A stretch of 64,000 nt of DNA, from positions 62,001 through 126,000 of the forward strand of contig MU400511.1 in assembly GCA_022578965.1 (NCBI GenBank), written 5' to 3'. The position numbers and the translations under genes are program-made. The notes beneath the pieces were generated by a model, which worked only from the letters and a program-made list of their open reading frames with translations, was not told the DNA's origin and made no database searches. The stretch is from Xylaria sp. FL1777. Its lineage: Eukaryota > Ascomycota > Sordariomycetes > Xylariales > Xylariaceae. This document shows positions 14,181 to 25,460 of this stretch, in pieces. Every line of letters begins with the position of its first letter. Position 1 is the first letter of the stretch.

Positions 14181-14217
14181 GGTTAACTGGTCGAGACCAG
14201 TCAACCAGTGTATATAT
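14181..14217. promoter_or_regulatory. Imperfect 26-bp palindrome next to a TATA box
   Basis: ACTGGTC-GA-GACCAGT at 14186-14201 is a palindrome that extends to GGTT..AACC at 14181-14206 with one mismatched pair. TATATATA follows at 14211-14218. The pairing of a dyad with a TATA-like element suggests a promoter or regulator-binding site. Because the NRPS start codon is about 2 kb away, it may instead belong to a lost gene. Confidence 0.35.
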
Positions 14218-14686
14218 AGCCATCAGGTCCCCGTTACATTACTGCTTTCGTTCTTCCCTAGACAGCCCGTCGCATTCATTCTAAAATTGAGATGATTGCA
14301 CGGAATGTTGTCAGGGGCTAGGGTCGCAGGAGACTAGAAGGGAGGTGTCTGCTGACTCATCGTATAGACCGCCCCTTTTCGTAGCTGCTGGGCCTCCGTT
14401 TTACTATTGGCTTGTTGACTTATTAAAGCACCGCATTAAGAGAAACAGAACGGTTGAACTTTACTAGAGCATACTGCTGTTAGATTTAGTGATCCAGCAA
14501 CATAGTAATGTTAGGAGCGCTTTTGTTGTTCTGTATTGTGGTTATATGTATTTCTAGTCTTCTTATGATTAAAAATTAAAATGCAAGGTATTTTAGCTTT
14601 AAGTTAGTACTTCGACTGTTTGATTTGCTTTAGTATTATGTGAGCATAATCGGTTATATGAGCTTAGTTACGGCTTCTAGCCGTAC

Positions 14687-14742
14687 GGCTATTATTGTAT
14701 GGCTATTATTGTATGGCTATTATTGTATGGCTATTATTGTAT
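14687..14742 (+). repeat. Tandem repeat, four copies of a 14-bp unit
   Basis: GGCTATTATTGTAT is repeated four times without change, followed by a partial fifth copy. It lies in the A+T-rich block. Confidence 0.95.
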
Positions 14743-16292
14743 GGCTATTGTGTGCGTATGGTCTGGTATGGTTATATGGCAATTGGTGGTGTGTGTGTAG
14801 TGTAGCCCGGCAACCCCAGCCGACCCCACACCCCACCAAGCTGAATCCCCCATGTAAAGCCTTCGTTGCAAGCCTGCCTTGTCATACCACACTTTACCAT
14901 TACTTCTTCAGCTCAGTAAATACCACAGGTGCAACATCGTGACAAGCTTCGTATTCGTATTTAAATATAAGCCGTTAGTAACCATGTTTACTATTGCTAT
15001 GCATAAACCCTACAGTTAATTTAGTGTAAATATGTTATACATTATCTAGGTAGTTAATTTCTGTCACGCACCATAGCGTCGTTGTTGCGTTTAGTGCAAC
15101 AACAGTATATAGGTATCCAATAAGGGTTAACTGCCTAATTAGCTTTTTGTAGAGTCGGTATAGGCTAATAAAAAGCTAGCCCAGTTTTATAAAGTTTTAG
15201 GGGTTACCGTTAGATCTCAACTTTTACTTTTCCTCTTCCTTTCATACTTAATCTGCGTTGTAAATACGTGTTAGGGAAAGGTAAAGCTTTACAATAACGC
15301 ATATATTGAGGGGACGTGAGTCTCTTCTGGCTAACCTTCGGGGCAAGGCTATAAGCCTTCGGAATTATATGGAGCAAATACGGCTTGAGGGCTAGCTAAG
15401 AACTGCTCAGTAGTATAGTGTAACTAAATAAACAAAAAACTAGAAAAACACATGGAAGTATGGTCATAAGGTGGTGGGCGCGGGGAGAGTTCGAGCCGTA
15501 TGCGAGACAGACGTGTGTGTAGCCAGCCATATGTGATGTTGTACATATAGAGGAGAGGTTATGCGGTGGGTCTCCTAGGCCTACATGTATGATGTGCCAG
15601 GTAGTAGAACCAACCATCTGGCCCAGCGCTAAATTTCGCATGCTCGGAACCTCGGATGGTCGCGAAGCCACAAACGCAGCCCGTCATTCTCAAGGGAAGA
15701 ATCCTGCACTTTATAGTAATTGATTAGTAGCTGATGACACTCGACTTGATTATAGACATGAGAAAACTCTGCGCCCCTGCTCTGAGCATACAGATTCAAC
15801 GTAGCAGCGGTGATAATACCGTCGGTGGTAAGTTATAAAACATTAGCGTCTGCGATGTTGCGATACTAGTCATGTTCGTGTGCTTTGACTGGGGCTTCAT
15901 GCGATCTTGTAATTGCACGAGGCTGCCAAACGGAGCCAAAGTAAGAGTTGTTCCACGAGTCAAAGAACGAGGGCTGAGCTACATGAATAATATTTGTCAC
16001 AGGATTCTTATTTTAGCGCCTTTTCATGGCCCTCTTCTCCCATGCTGTCGTGGATTACACGATGTGGTAACCAGTGCATACGATACAACTCATGTAGTAA
16101 TATTTATTAGCACGACATAATGTCTGCTACGTTCGAACCTGATCTCGGCAGAGTGTAGGAGATGGCAATGGCGGTTTTGAGGTAAATAAACTCCCGATTC
16201 CCAAAGTCGTTGCGACTCCATGGAAGCAGCTTATAAACGACGAAAACTCAAAGAATTTCTTTTTTACCGCCATCGCGGCATCATTTAACGAT

Positions 16293-19200
16293 ATGGCGGC
16301 GATTGCAGCATCCCTCGTGCCTGACGATGTCGGCGAGCATCGTGACAATCTTTACGAGGAAGCAGCTCGGCGCTTCGGCTTAGAACGAGATGCAATCGAG
16401 AACATCCTCCCGTGTACTCCCTTCCAATGCGATGTGGCCGATTGCGCTTCTAACGATGGGCGGCTAGCTGTTGGCCACGTTGTCTATGAGATTCCGAGGA
16501 ACGTTGATCTCGAGCGCTTAGCCGTAGCCTGGAAGGAGGTTGTACGCCAGACCGCGGCCCTGCGGACCTGTATATTTACATCTAAAGCAGGGGACTCTTT
16601 CCAGGTTGTGTTAGCGGAGAATTCGTTTGCATGGCATCTGACATGTTTTGAAACGAAAGAGTCCGTGGTGCAAGATGAGGCAGGCGCCGCTATGACTGGG
16701 CCTCGTTGCAATCGATATGTCGTCCTCGAGGACCGAGATAAAGAGCAGAGACTGCTCATCTGGACTTTCAATCATGCCTTGGTCGATGAAGCTCTACGAG
16801 AGCGCACCCTTCGACGGGTTCTTACGGTCTACGGTGGCGGGGAAGTCCAATATTCCAACCACATTGGAATGCCAGCGAAATCTCAGGCCAGGCCAATTGA
16901 GGACCCAGAGCTATTTTGGCAGCGACACTTTGATGGATTGAGTGCCTCAGTATTCCCGGCCCTGCCGTCCCAACTTGCCGTACCCCGTCCCGACGCGAAA
17001 TTAGAGCATCGTGTTTCGTACCCGGGCCAAACCCAGCAGACGTGGTCTAGCACGGCAGTCTGCCGGGCTGGCCTCGCAGTGCTCCTAGCTCGGTCAACAC
17101 TCACTTCAGAGGCACTCTTTGGTATTATCACAGAGCGACCTCAAATGTTCGAAGAACAGCAGTACCCTGTTGATGGTCCGACACGAACACTGGTGCCCAT
17201 GCGCGTTCTTTGCACCCCTCATCAGTCCGTATCGGATGTTATAGAAATGGTAACCGCCTATGACAATGCTACGCGTGACTTTGAACAAGCAGGTCTATGC
17301 AACATCCGCCGCGCTGGAGACGACGGGCCCGCCGCTTGTGAATTCCAGACCATTCTGTTGGTCACCACTGGTGACGCATCACCGGGATCGAATTTTGGGC
17401 TCTTTCGAACTGTTAAGGAGCCGGATAGATTTGCGCCCTTCACCAACCGCGCCCTTCTCCTTCATTGTCATATGTCTGATGACTCGGCATTATTGACCGC
17501 ACGATATGATCCGAGGGTGGTCGACGACCTTCAAATGGCCCGTTTCCTAAGGCAACTAGGATACTTAATCCAGAAATTTCAGAGCCACGATGTCGATCTG
17601 CCTTTGGTAGGGCAGCTAGACCTTGTCACGCAAGAGGACCGGGCGGAGATCGCGAATTGGAACTCAGAGAGCCTTCGAGCACACGACATCCCCATTCACG
17701 ATGTAATTACGGCGAGGGCGGCTGCTATGCCGGGGAAAACCGCAGTGTCTGCCTGGGACGGGGAATGGACTTACGCCGAGCTGGAAAATGTATCCTCGCG
17801 TCTCGCCCGACATATCCAAACCCTCGATTTGGGCCAAGGGCAGACGGTGCTGCCACTCTGCTTTGAAAAGTCGAAATGGGTCGTCGCTGGAGTGCTCGCC
17901 GTTCTCAAAGCCGGCTATGCATATACTCTGATCGACCCATCCAGCCCCCAGGCCAGGATCGCCCAGATCTGTCGGCAGACTTCCACCACAGTCGCTCTCA
18001 CCTCCAAACTCCACTGTGACACCATGCGCGCTGTTGTGGATCATTGCGTTGTGGTCGATGATGACGCTTTCCAGTCGTTTTCGTACGACGAAAGTTGGGT
18101 TCAGCCCACTGTCAATCCGCAAGACTTGGCCTATGTCCTTTTTACTTCCGGCAGCACAGGGGAGCCAAAAGGCGCTATGATTGAACACCGAGGATTTACT
18201 TCGTGCGCCCTCGAATTTGGCCCCGCGCTAGGTATCAACAAGGATACTCGAGCTCTTCAATTCGCGTCATATGCATTCGGTGCCTTTCTCTTGGAGGTCG
18301 TGGTGACACTAGTGTTTGGCGGTTCTGTCTGTATTCCTTCCGATGACGACCGTATGAACAATGTTCCGGATTTCATCAGAAGGTTTGAGGTCAATTGGGC
18401 GCTGCTGACTCCTTCGTTCATCGGAACGATTCAACCAGACAGTGTCCCGGGACTTCAGACCTTGGTGTCGGTCGGAGAACCGATGTCGTCGTCGCTCAGA
18501 GACACCTGGGCCCCGCGTGTTCAGCTCCTGAATGGCTACGGCCAAAGCGAGAGCTCAAGTATTTGTAGTGTCACAAAGGTGGACTCGTTCTCTCCTGGGC
18601 CGAGTAATATCTGTCGCGCAGTTGGCGCCAACTTCTGGGTTGTCGATCCTGATGAGTTCAATCGTCTCGCTCCGATCGGCGGTATTGGGGAATTGGTCGT
18701 TGAAAGCCAAGGGATTGCGCGCGGATATATCATTGCTCCGCCGCAGGGTAGCTCGCCATTCATCTCAACGATTCCGGCTTGGTATCCTTCCCGGCAACTG
18801 CCCGATGGCGTTAATTTCTATAGAACCGGAGATCTCGTCTGTTATAGATCTGACGGTAGTGTTGTGTACCTCGGACGCGGAGATTCGCAGGTCAAGGTTA
18901 GTTCCCTAGTGACCTTTTATTTTCGTTCTGGGCAGGTTTTGAACTCATTGCTCCTGTGTACTCCCGAAACATGAGCTGAACTCTTCCTCTGTTTGGTAAT
19001 TACTGACTCCAGCGTAGATCCGGGGGCAGCGCGTGGAGACCGGCGAAGTGGAAGCTCGTCTACGCGAACAATTATCCAGCAATCTCATACCCGTAGTCGA
19101 AGCCGTCAAACGCACAGGTCCGTCAGGCAGCACGCTCTTGGTTGCCTTCCTGGTAGAATCTTCCAAGGGCGCTGAGAATATAGATCCGCGGATATTAGAC

Positions 19201-22200
19201 AACAGTACCGCCACAAGTATAAACGAGAAGCTGCAGCAGGTTCTTCCCCAGCATTCTGTCCCATCCTACTATATTCTCATGAACCACCTTCCCCAAACTG
19301 TGACCGGGAAAACGGACAGACGAAGGCTTCGATCTATCGCCAGCAAGCTATTAGACGAACTGGTTCAGAACGTGACAGCCCAGCCGACTGTAAGGTTTGG
19401 TTCATCAGTTACTACTAAAGAAGCCAAACTGAGGGAGCTTTGGTTTCGAGGCTTGGGTCTCGATCCCGACTCTAATAGCGGAAGAGCGAATTTCTTTGAG
19501 CTGGGCGGAGATTCGATCGCAGCGATCAAAATGGTAAATATGGCGAAGCTAGCCGGCATAGTTCTAAGGGTAACCGATATTTTCGAGAATCCGGAACTGG
19601 CTGGTCTTACAAGCGCAATCTTTTCAGACTCGCCCTCATACAGTCCCATCCCGACAACAACGTACGACGGTCCTGTTGAACAGTCATTTGCACAGGGTCG
19701 GCTATGGTTCTTAGATCAGCTAAATTCCGAGGCGTCATGGTATCTCATACCGTATGCTGTTCGCATGCGTGGGAGGCTGCGTATCGACGCGCTTACTACT
19801 GCACTGATGGCCCTAGAGCAAAGGCACGAAACCTTGCGGACGACGTTCGAGGAGCAGGACGGCTCGGGAATGCAAGTTATTCACGCAACCTGTATGAAGG
19901 AATTGAAAGTAAGCGACGTATCAGGCGACAAGAACGGCGGTTACCCCCAGTTACTACACCGAGAGCAGACCGCTCCATTCAATCTGGCGTCTGAGTCAGG
20001 GTGGAGGGTATCACTGATTCGTTTAGAAGAAGACGATCACATTCTGTCCATCGTCATGCATCACATTATTTCGGACGGGTGGTCCGTTGACATTTTACGC
20101 CGGGAACTCAGCCAGTTTTACACTGCTGCTCTCCGAGGTCATGACCCTCTTTCGGGAGTGAAGCCACTCCCAATCAACTACCGCGACTTTGCTGTATGGC
20201 AAAAGCTTCAGAAAGCCGAACATGAACGTCAACTTGAGTACTGGACCAAACAACTTGTAGACAGCTCTCCAGCCGAATTTCTCATCGACCTCCCTCGGCC
20301 TCCGATACTATCAGCCCAAGCGGGTTCTGTGCCAGTCACTATCGAGGGTGAGCTGTACCAGAAGCTCTTGAAATTCTGCAAAGCGCAAAATGCGACGTCT
20401 TTCGCGGTACTATTAGCGGCTTTCCGTGCAGTCCATTATCGCCTCACCGGCGCTGAAGACGCTACCATCGGCACACCTGCCGCCAATCGTAACCGACCAG
20501 AGCTAGAGGATATGATTGGGTTTTTCGTCAATACCCAGTGTATGCGAATCACTGTCGAGGGTAGCGACACATTCGAAAGCCTGGTCCGACAGGTCCGTTC
20601 GACAGCAGCGGCGGCGTTTGAGCACCAGGATGTCCCTTTTGATCGTGTTGTATCAGCAACTCTACCCGGCTCGAGAGACACGTCCCGGAACCCATTAGTG
20701 CAGCTCGTCTTTGCCATGCATTCTCAACAGGACCTCGGCAAGTTCGAGTTAGAGGGCCTCAAAGGAGAGCCTCTGACGAACGCGATAACGACGAGGTTCG
20801 ATGTAGAGTTTCACCTATTCCAAGAGGCCGGCAAGCTAAGCGGCCACATGATCTTCGCGGCGGATCTATTCAAGCTCGAAACCATTGAAAACGTTCGCAA
20901 GATCTTTAACATGATCCTACGCGAAGGCCTCAGCCAACCCGAGACCCCGATAGCGACCTTACCGCTTACCGATGGGCTGGTGAGCCTCCGAACTATGGGC
21001 CTTCTCGAGATGGAGACGACGGAATACCCCCGAGAGTTAAGCGTGGTCGACGTCTTCCGTGAGCAAGTAGCTGCTCACTCGCAAGCTCTCGCCGTCACGG
21101 ACTCGTCCTCACGTCTCACATACGCTGAACTGGATAGACAATCTGACCAGCTCGCAGAATGGCTCCGCCGGAGGAATATGGTGGCTGAGACAGTGGTCGG
21201 GGTGTTGGCACCGCGGTCATGTCAAACAGTCATTGCTTTGATTGGTATCCTGAAGGCAAACCTCGCGTATCTGCCGCTGGACATAAATGCTCCTAACGGT
21301 CGCCTAGAAACGATCCTATCAGCGTTGCCCGGGCACAAGTTAATCCTTTGCTCTGATACGGTCCCCCAAGAGATTCAGCTCCCAGATATGGAGCTAGTAC
21401 GGATCAGCAACGCTTTAAAACATCGTGATACAAATGGTCTAAATGGTCACGCAGGTGCCCCCGTGCGGCCTTCGGCAACAAGCCTTGCGCACGTAATCTT
21501 TACGTCCGGATCGACTGGAAGTCCCAAAGGCGTTATGATTGAGCATCGTAGTATTATACGACTCGTAAAGGGTAATATTATACCCAAGCTACCACCGACC
21601 GCAAGAGTAGCCCATTTATCCAAGATCGCCTTTGACGCCGCTACTTGGGAGATTTATACACCGCTCCTTAACGGTGGGACTCTGGTCTGTATTGACTATA
21701 TGACCTCTTTAGACAGCAAAGCACTTGACGCTGTTTTTGCGCGAGAGCAAGTCCAGGCGGCCTTATTGACGCCTGCGTTATTCAAACAGTGTCTAGCTGA
21801 CAGCCCTGCAACGTTGGGGAGGCTAGACATCCTGATCAGCGGTGGCGATAGGTTTGATGGCCAGGATGCAATTGCGGCACAGGCACTTGTCCGGGTTGGT
21901 GTTTATAACGCGTATGGCCCAACTGAGAACGGGGTCATCAGTACGATTTATAAGGTTGTCAAAAACGACTCGTTTGTTAATGGAGTACCAATTGGCCGGG
22001 CCATCAATAACTCTGGGGCATACATCGTAGATCCGCAACAGAAACTTGTCCCTGTTGGCGTTATGGGAGAGCTCATCGTCACTGGAGACGGACTCGCTCG
22101 GGGATATACCAATCCGACACTCGATGCAGACCGCTTCATCCAAGTCATCATCGATGGCCAGCCCGTGAGGGCATATCGGACGGGTGACCGAGCCCGGTAC

Positions 22201-25200
22201 CGGACAATAGACGGTCAAATCGAATTCTTAGGGCGGATGGACCAGCAGATCAAGATTCGTGGCCACCGTATTGAGCCAGCAGAGGTGGAGCGGGCCATTC
22301 TCGAGCACGACTCAGTCCGCGATGCCGTCGTAGTCATCCGGAATCGGGATGGTCAGGGGCCGGAAATGGTCAGTTTTGTTGTGACCCAGGGAGAACCCTC
22401 GACCGAACAGAATAAGACCATCGTATTACAGATCCATGAGCGGCTTCGTGCCTCGCTTCCATCGTACATGATCCCGACTCGCATCGTAGTGATCAATCAG
22501 ATGCCTCTCAATGCCAATGGTAAGGTCGACCGGAAAGAGCTTACACGGAGGGCCCAAGTAATGCCTAACAAAATAAGACCGAAGCTTGAGGCAGCGCCCG
22601 CGCCCGTAGTTATGCTCAACGAGATTGAAAGTACGGTGTGTGAGGAGTTTGCAGGTGTATTGGGCGTCGAGGTGGGCATCACTGACAATTTCTTCGAACT
22701 TGGCGGACATTCCCTTATGGCCGCCAAACTCGCCGCGCGTGTTGGGCGTCGGCTAGATGTCCGCGTGTCCGTGAAGGACATCTTCGATCACCCGGTTCCT
22801 AGCCAACTCGCGAGCAAGCTGAATCTTACTCGCTCAAAGAGCTACAATGTAACCAACGGCATACAGACAGCCGACAACACCTCGTTCCAGCTCATGCCTC
22901 TAGAAGACCCGCAGGCTTTCATCCAGCGAGAAATTTATCCACAGCTTGGACATTCCCATAGCACTATCCTAGATGTCTATCCCGCTACGCGATTGCAGAA
23001 ACGATACCTTCATAATCCTGCAACAGGAAATCCATGGCCTCTGTTGCCTTTCAACATAGACTTCCCGCCCGACTCGGACTTAACCATCCTAATCATGGCA
23101 TGCAAGTCCTTAATCGAGCGTTTCGATATTTTCAGGACCGTTTTCCTAGTAGCTGCAGGCGAGCTTTATCAAGTTGTCCTGAAGCATCTCGATGTGCCTA
23201 TCGAGGTAATACACACCGAGGAAACTATCGACGTCGCAACGCGTTCATTTTTGGCTTCACAACATCCCGTCACTCCAGGGGAGCCATTGCTAACCATTGC
23301 CATTTTAAGGAAGGATGGGTCACCCCTGCGCGTTATACTTCAAATGTCTCATGCCTTTTATGACGGCTTGAGTCTAGAGCCTATTCTGCAGGCTCTCCAC
23401 GCTCTGTATAACGGAAATAGTCTCCCGACGCCACCACCCTTTTCTCTATATATGCAGCATTCGGCTAACAGTCGTAAAGACGGTTACAAGTTCTGGCACT
23501 CTCTTTTACATGACTCAACCATGACAACCATGGAAAGTATCGGCGGCAACGCTGGTCAACAAACCAAGCCTATTGGGACTTATATGGCGTCGAAGGCCAT
23601 CGATGTTCCTCCCCAAGCAGGTAACATCACGCAAGCGACGGTCTTTACTACCGCAGCAGCTCTCATGCTCTCGAAGGAAACCGGATTGAGGGACATCCTC
23701 TTTTGTCGCCTTGCATCTGGGCGGCAAGACTTACCGATCGCTTGTCAAAACCTTGTCGGCCCATGCGTTAATCAAGTTCCCACGCGTGTTCGCATAGAAA
23801 GCGGCGCAAGCCCGAGAGAACTACTAGCCGAAGTGCAAGACCAGTGTATCAACAGTATACCTTTCGAGACTTTGGGGTTCGATGAGATCAAAGACAACTG
23901 CACAAGTTGGCCAGATACGATCGCAAACTACAGTTGTGCCATCGCATACCAGGGCTTTGACGCCAACCCTCAAAGTCAAATGCAAGGACAGCGGGTTGAG
24001 ATGGGGGTTCTGCCGCAGGAGGATAACGTTGTGGCACAAGGATCCATTCACGACATAGTTATAATAGGAGAGATTGACAAGAAAGGATCTTGTCTGACAA
24101 TTAGCATCTTCGCGAGCCGGCTGGTTTGGGATGAAGAGAAGAAGGTAAAAAATATGCTCGAAGAGCTGTCCGAAAGGATCCAGGCCTTAAATTTGGCTCT
24201 ACGAGATCCGCACACCCAGCTAGTAAGCCAACAACTTCCACTCGCTCCACGGATTGAAACATTGGAAAAAGCGACGAATGGCTTCAACCGGGATGTCAGC
24301 AGCCCAAGCAGGATTTACGTAATTGGGGTTGGTAACCTCGGTAAATATATTGCGCACGCGTTACGGAAACGACACCCTCGGCTGCCTATCACACTCCTCT
24401 TCCACCGTGTCGACCTTGCCTCCGAGTGGGATGCGGCAGGCAGAGCCATCACGCAAGTGGTAGACGGCATTCCTGACAAAAGCACGGGTTTCGACGTCGA
24501 GTTCCTGTTCGATTCGGGCCACCAGTCTACGGAGGTGCCAGAGGCTCCGATTAAACACCTAATTGTTGCAACCAAGACCTATATGACAGCGTCCGCCCTG
24601 AGTTTGGTCAAAAGCCGCCTCGGAAATGATTCCAATATTCTCTTCTTGCAAAATGGAATGGGTAAGTGTAAACACAGCCATAAAGTCGTAGAAATTGCTG
24701 ACAAATTTTAGGTACGGTAGATGAAGTGTCTGCCTCGGTCTTCAGTGATACCAAGTCGCGACCATCGTATTGGGCTGGAGTGTGTAATTGCGGCATATAC
24801 AGCACCTCTCCATTCTCCTTCGTCTATGCTGGCCGGGGCTCCTTAGTATTAGGTCGGGTCCGTGAGGTATCGGATGAGTCCCTCATACGCGCTTCAACAT
24901 CCCCAGTCAAGCAAGACTTCATGATCCAGCGTCTGTTGGAAACACGCGATCTCGACGCAACCCTAACCACACCAGACCATATCAATGAAGCACAGCTGCG
25001 AAAGGTAGTAGTCAACACTGTGATCAATCCTCTGACCGCCGTATTCCGGTGCCATAACAATGAACTCTTCAGTCAGCCATCTCGGTTCGCCTTGGCGAGA
25101 ACTCTCGTGGAAGAGGCCGGGGAAATCGTGAGGGCCATACTATCTCGAGCGTCGCGAAGCCCTGAGAATTTAAAGTTCTCCAACGAGAACCTACTGGCAT

Positions 25201-25460
25201 TCGTTCGGATAGTTGCCGAGACGACAGGGAAGTGCAGGAGTTCAATGCTTCAGGACGTTCTGGCGGGGCGGAGGACCGAGATCGACCATATCAACGGCTA
25301 TCTCACCCTTCAAGGCCGGCGACACGGCCTCACGTGCGTTAACAATGACATACTTATAGACATGGTGAAGCAGCGCCGGGTGATCGTGGACGCAGACATA
25401 GAGTCATCATTTGACATGTCAGGTAATTACAGGAAATCGCTGCAGCCGGATTCTGTATGA
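16293..25460 (+). CDS. NRPS (C*-A-T-C-A-T-CT) with fused ketopantoate-reductase domain; putative depsipeptide synthetase, 2,998 aa
   Basis: Exons are 16293-18896, 19018-24661 and 24712-25460. C1 (about 35-455) is degenerate, with NHALVDE at 160-166 for HHxxxDG. A1 (about 465-985) has FTSGSTGEPKG and G663 in place of Asp235; I read its ten-residue code as GALLVVGSIK. T1 carries S1034 (LGGDSIAA). C2 is intact, HHIISDG at 1216-1222. A2 (about 1540-2040) keeps D1741, code about DAWLIGAVIK, so a hydrophobic L-amino acid is likely; no methyltransferase is inserted. T2 carries S2100. The terminal C domain has SHAFYDG at 2312-2318, the cyclising type. KPR spans about 2633-2985. Known family biology: A1 domains with Gly235 load alpha-hydroxy acids in enniatin/beauvericin synthetases. 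Inference: a self-supplying depsipeptide or diketomorpholine synthetase. The ATG at 16293 is the first in frame with the C domain. Confidence 0.94.
24310..25418 (+). other. KPR (ApbA/PanE) domain at the C-terminus of the NRPS
   Basis: This part of the protein (about 2633-2985) is a complete 2-dehydropantoate 2-reductase fold. The Rossmann loop is GVGNLG at 2638-2643. The catalytic-region motif is LRKVVVNTVINPLTAVF, with K2847 and N2851 equal to E. coli PanE K176 and N180. The C-terminal helix motif SSMLQDVLAGRRTEIDHING contains E2939, equal to PanE E256. The join to the CT domain lies inside one continuous exon (19018-24661) after a ~25-residue linker with no stop, and the next intron (24662-24711) falls inside the KPR domain, so it is not a neighbouring gene merged by mistake. 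Related stand-alone enzymes (KivR of Beauveria) reduce 2-ketoisovalerate to D-hydroxyisovalerate. Reaction here is inferred. Confidence 0.93.

Larger units (their letters stand above)
14147..16292. other. A+T-rich intergenic stretch upstream of the NRPS gene
   Basis: No gene supported. It starts with an imperfect 26-bp palindrome and a TATATATA box (listed separately). About 14440-15400 is A+T- and TA-dinucleotide-rich with scattered stops in all frames, as expected of old repeat-induced-point-mutation-altered sequence, though I find no recognisable transposon protein. The final several hundred bases should contain the NRPS promoter. Confidence 0.45.

Noticed and set aside
18897..18974. A single-exon end of the NRPS at 18974
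   Set aside because: Reading through GTTAGT destroys the A8 motif; splicing 18896 to 19018 restores VKIRGQRVETGEVE.
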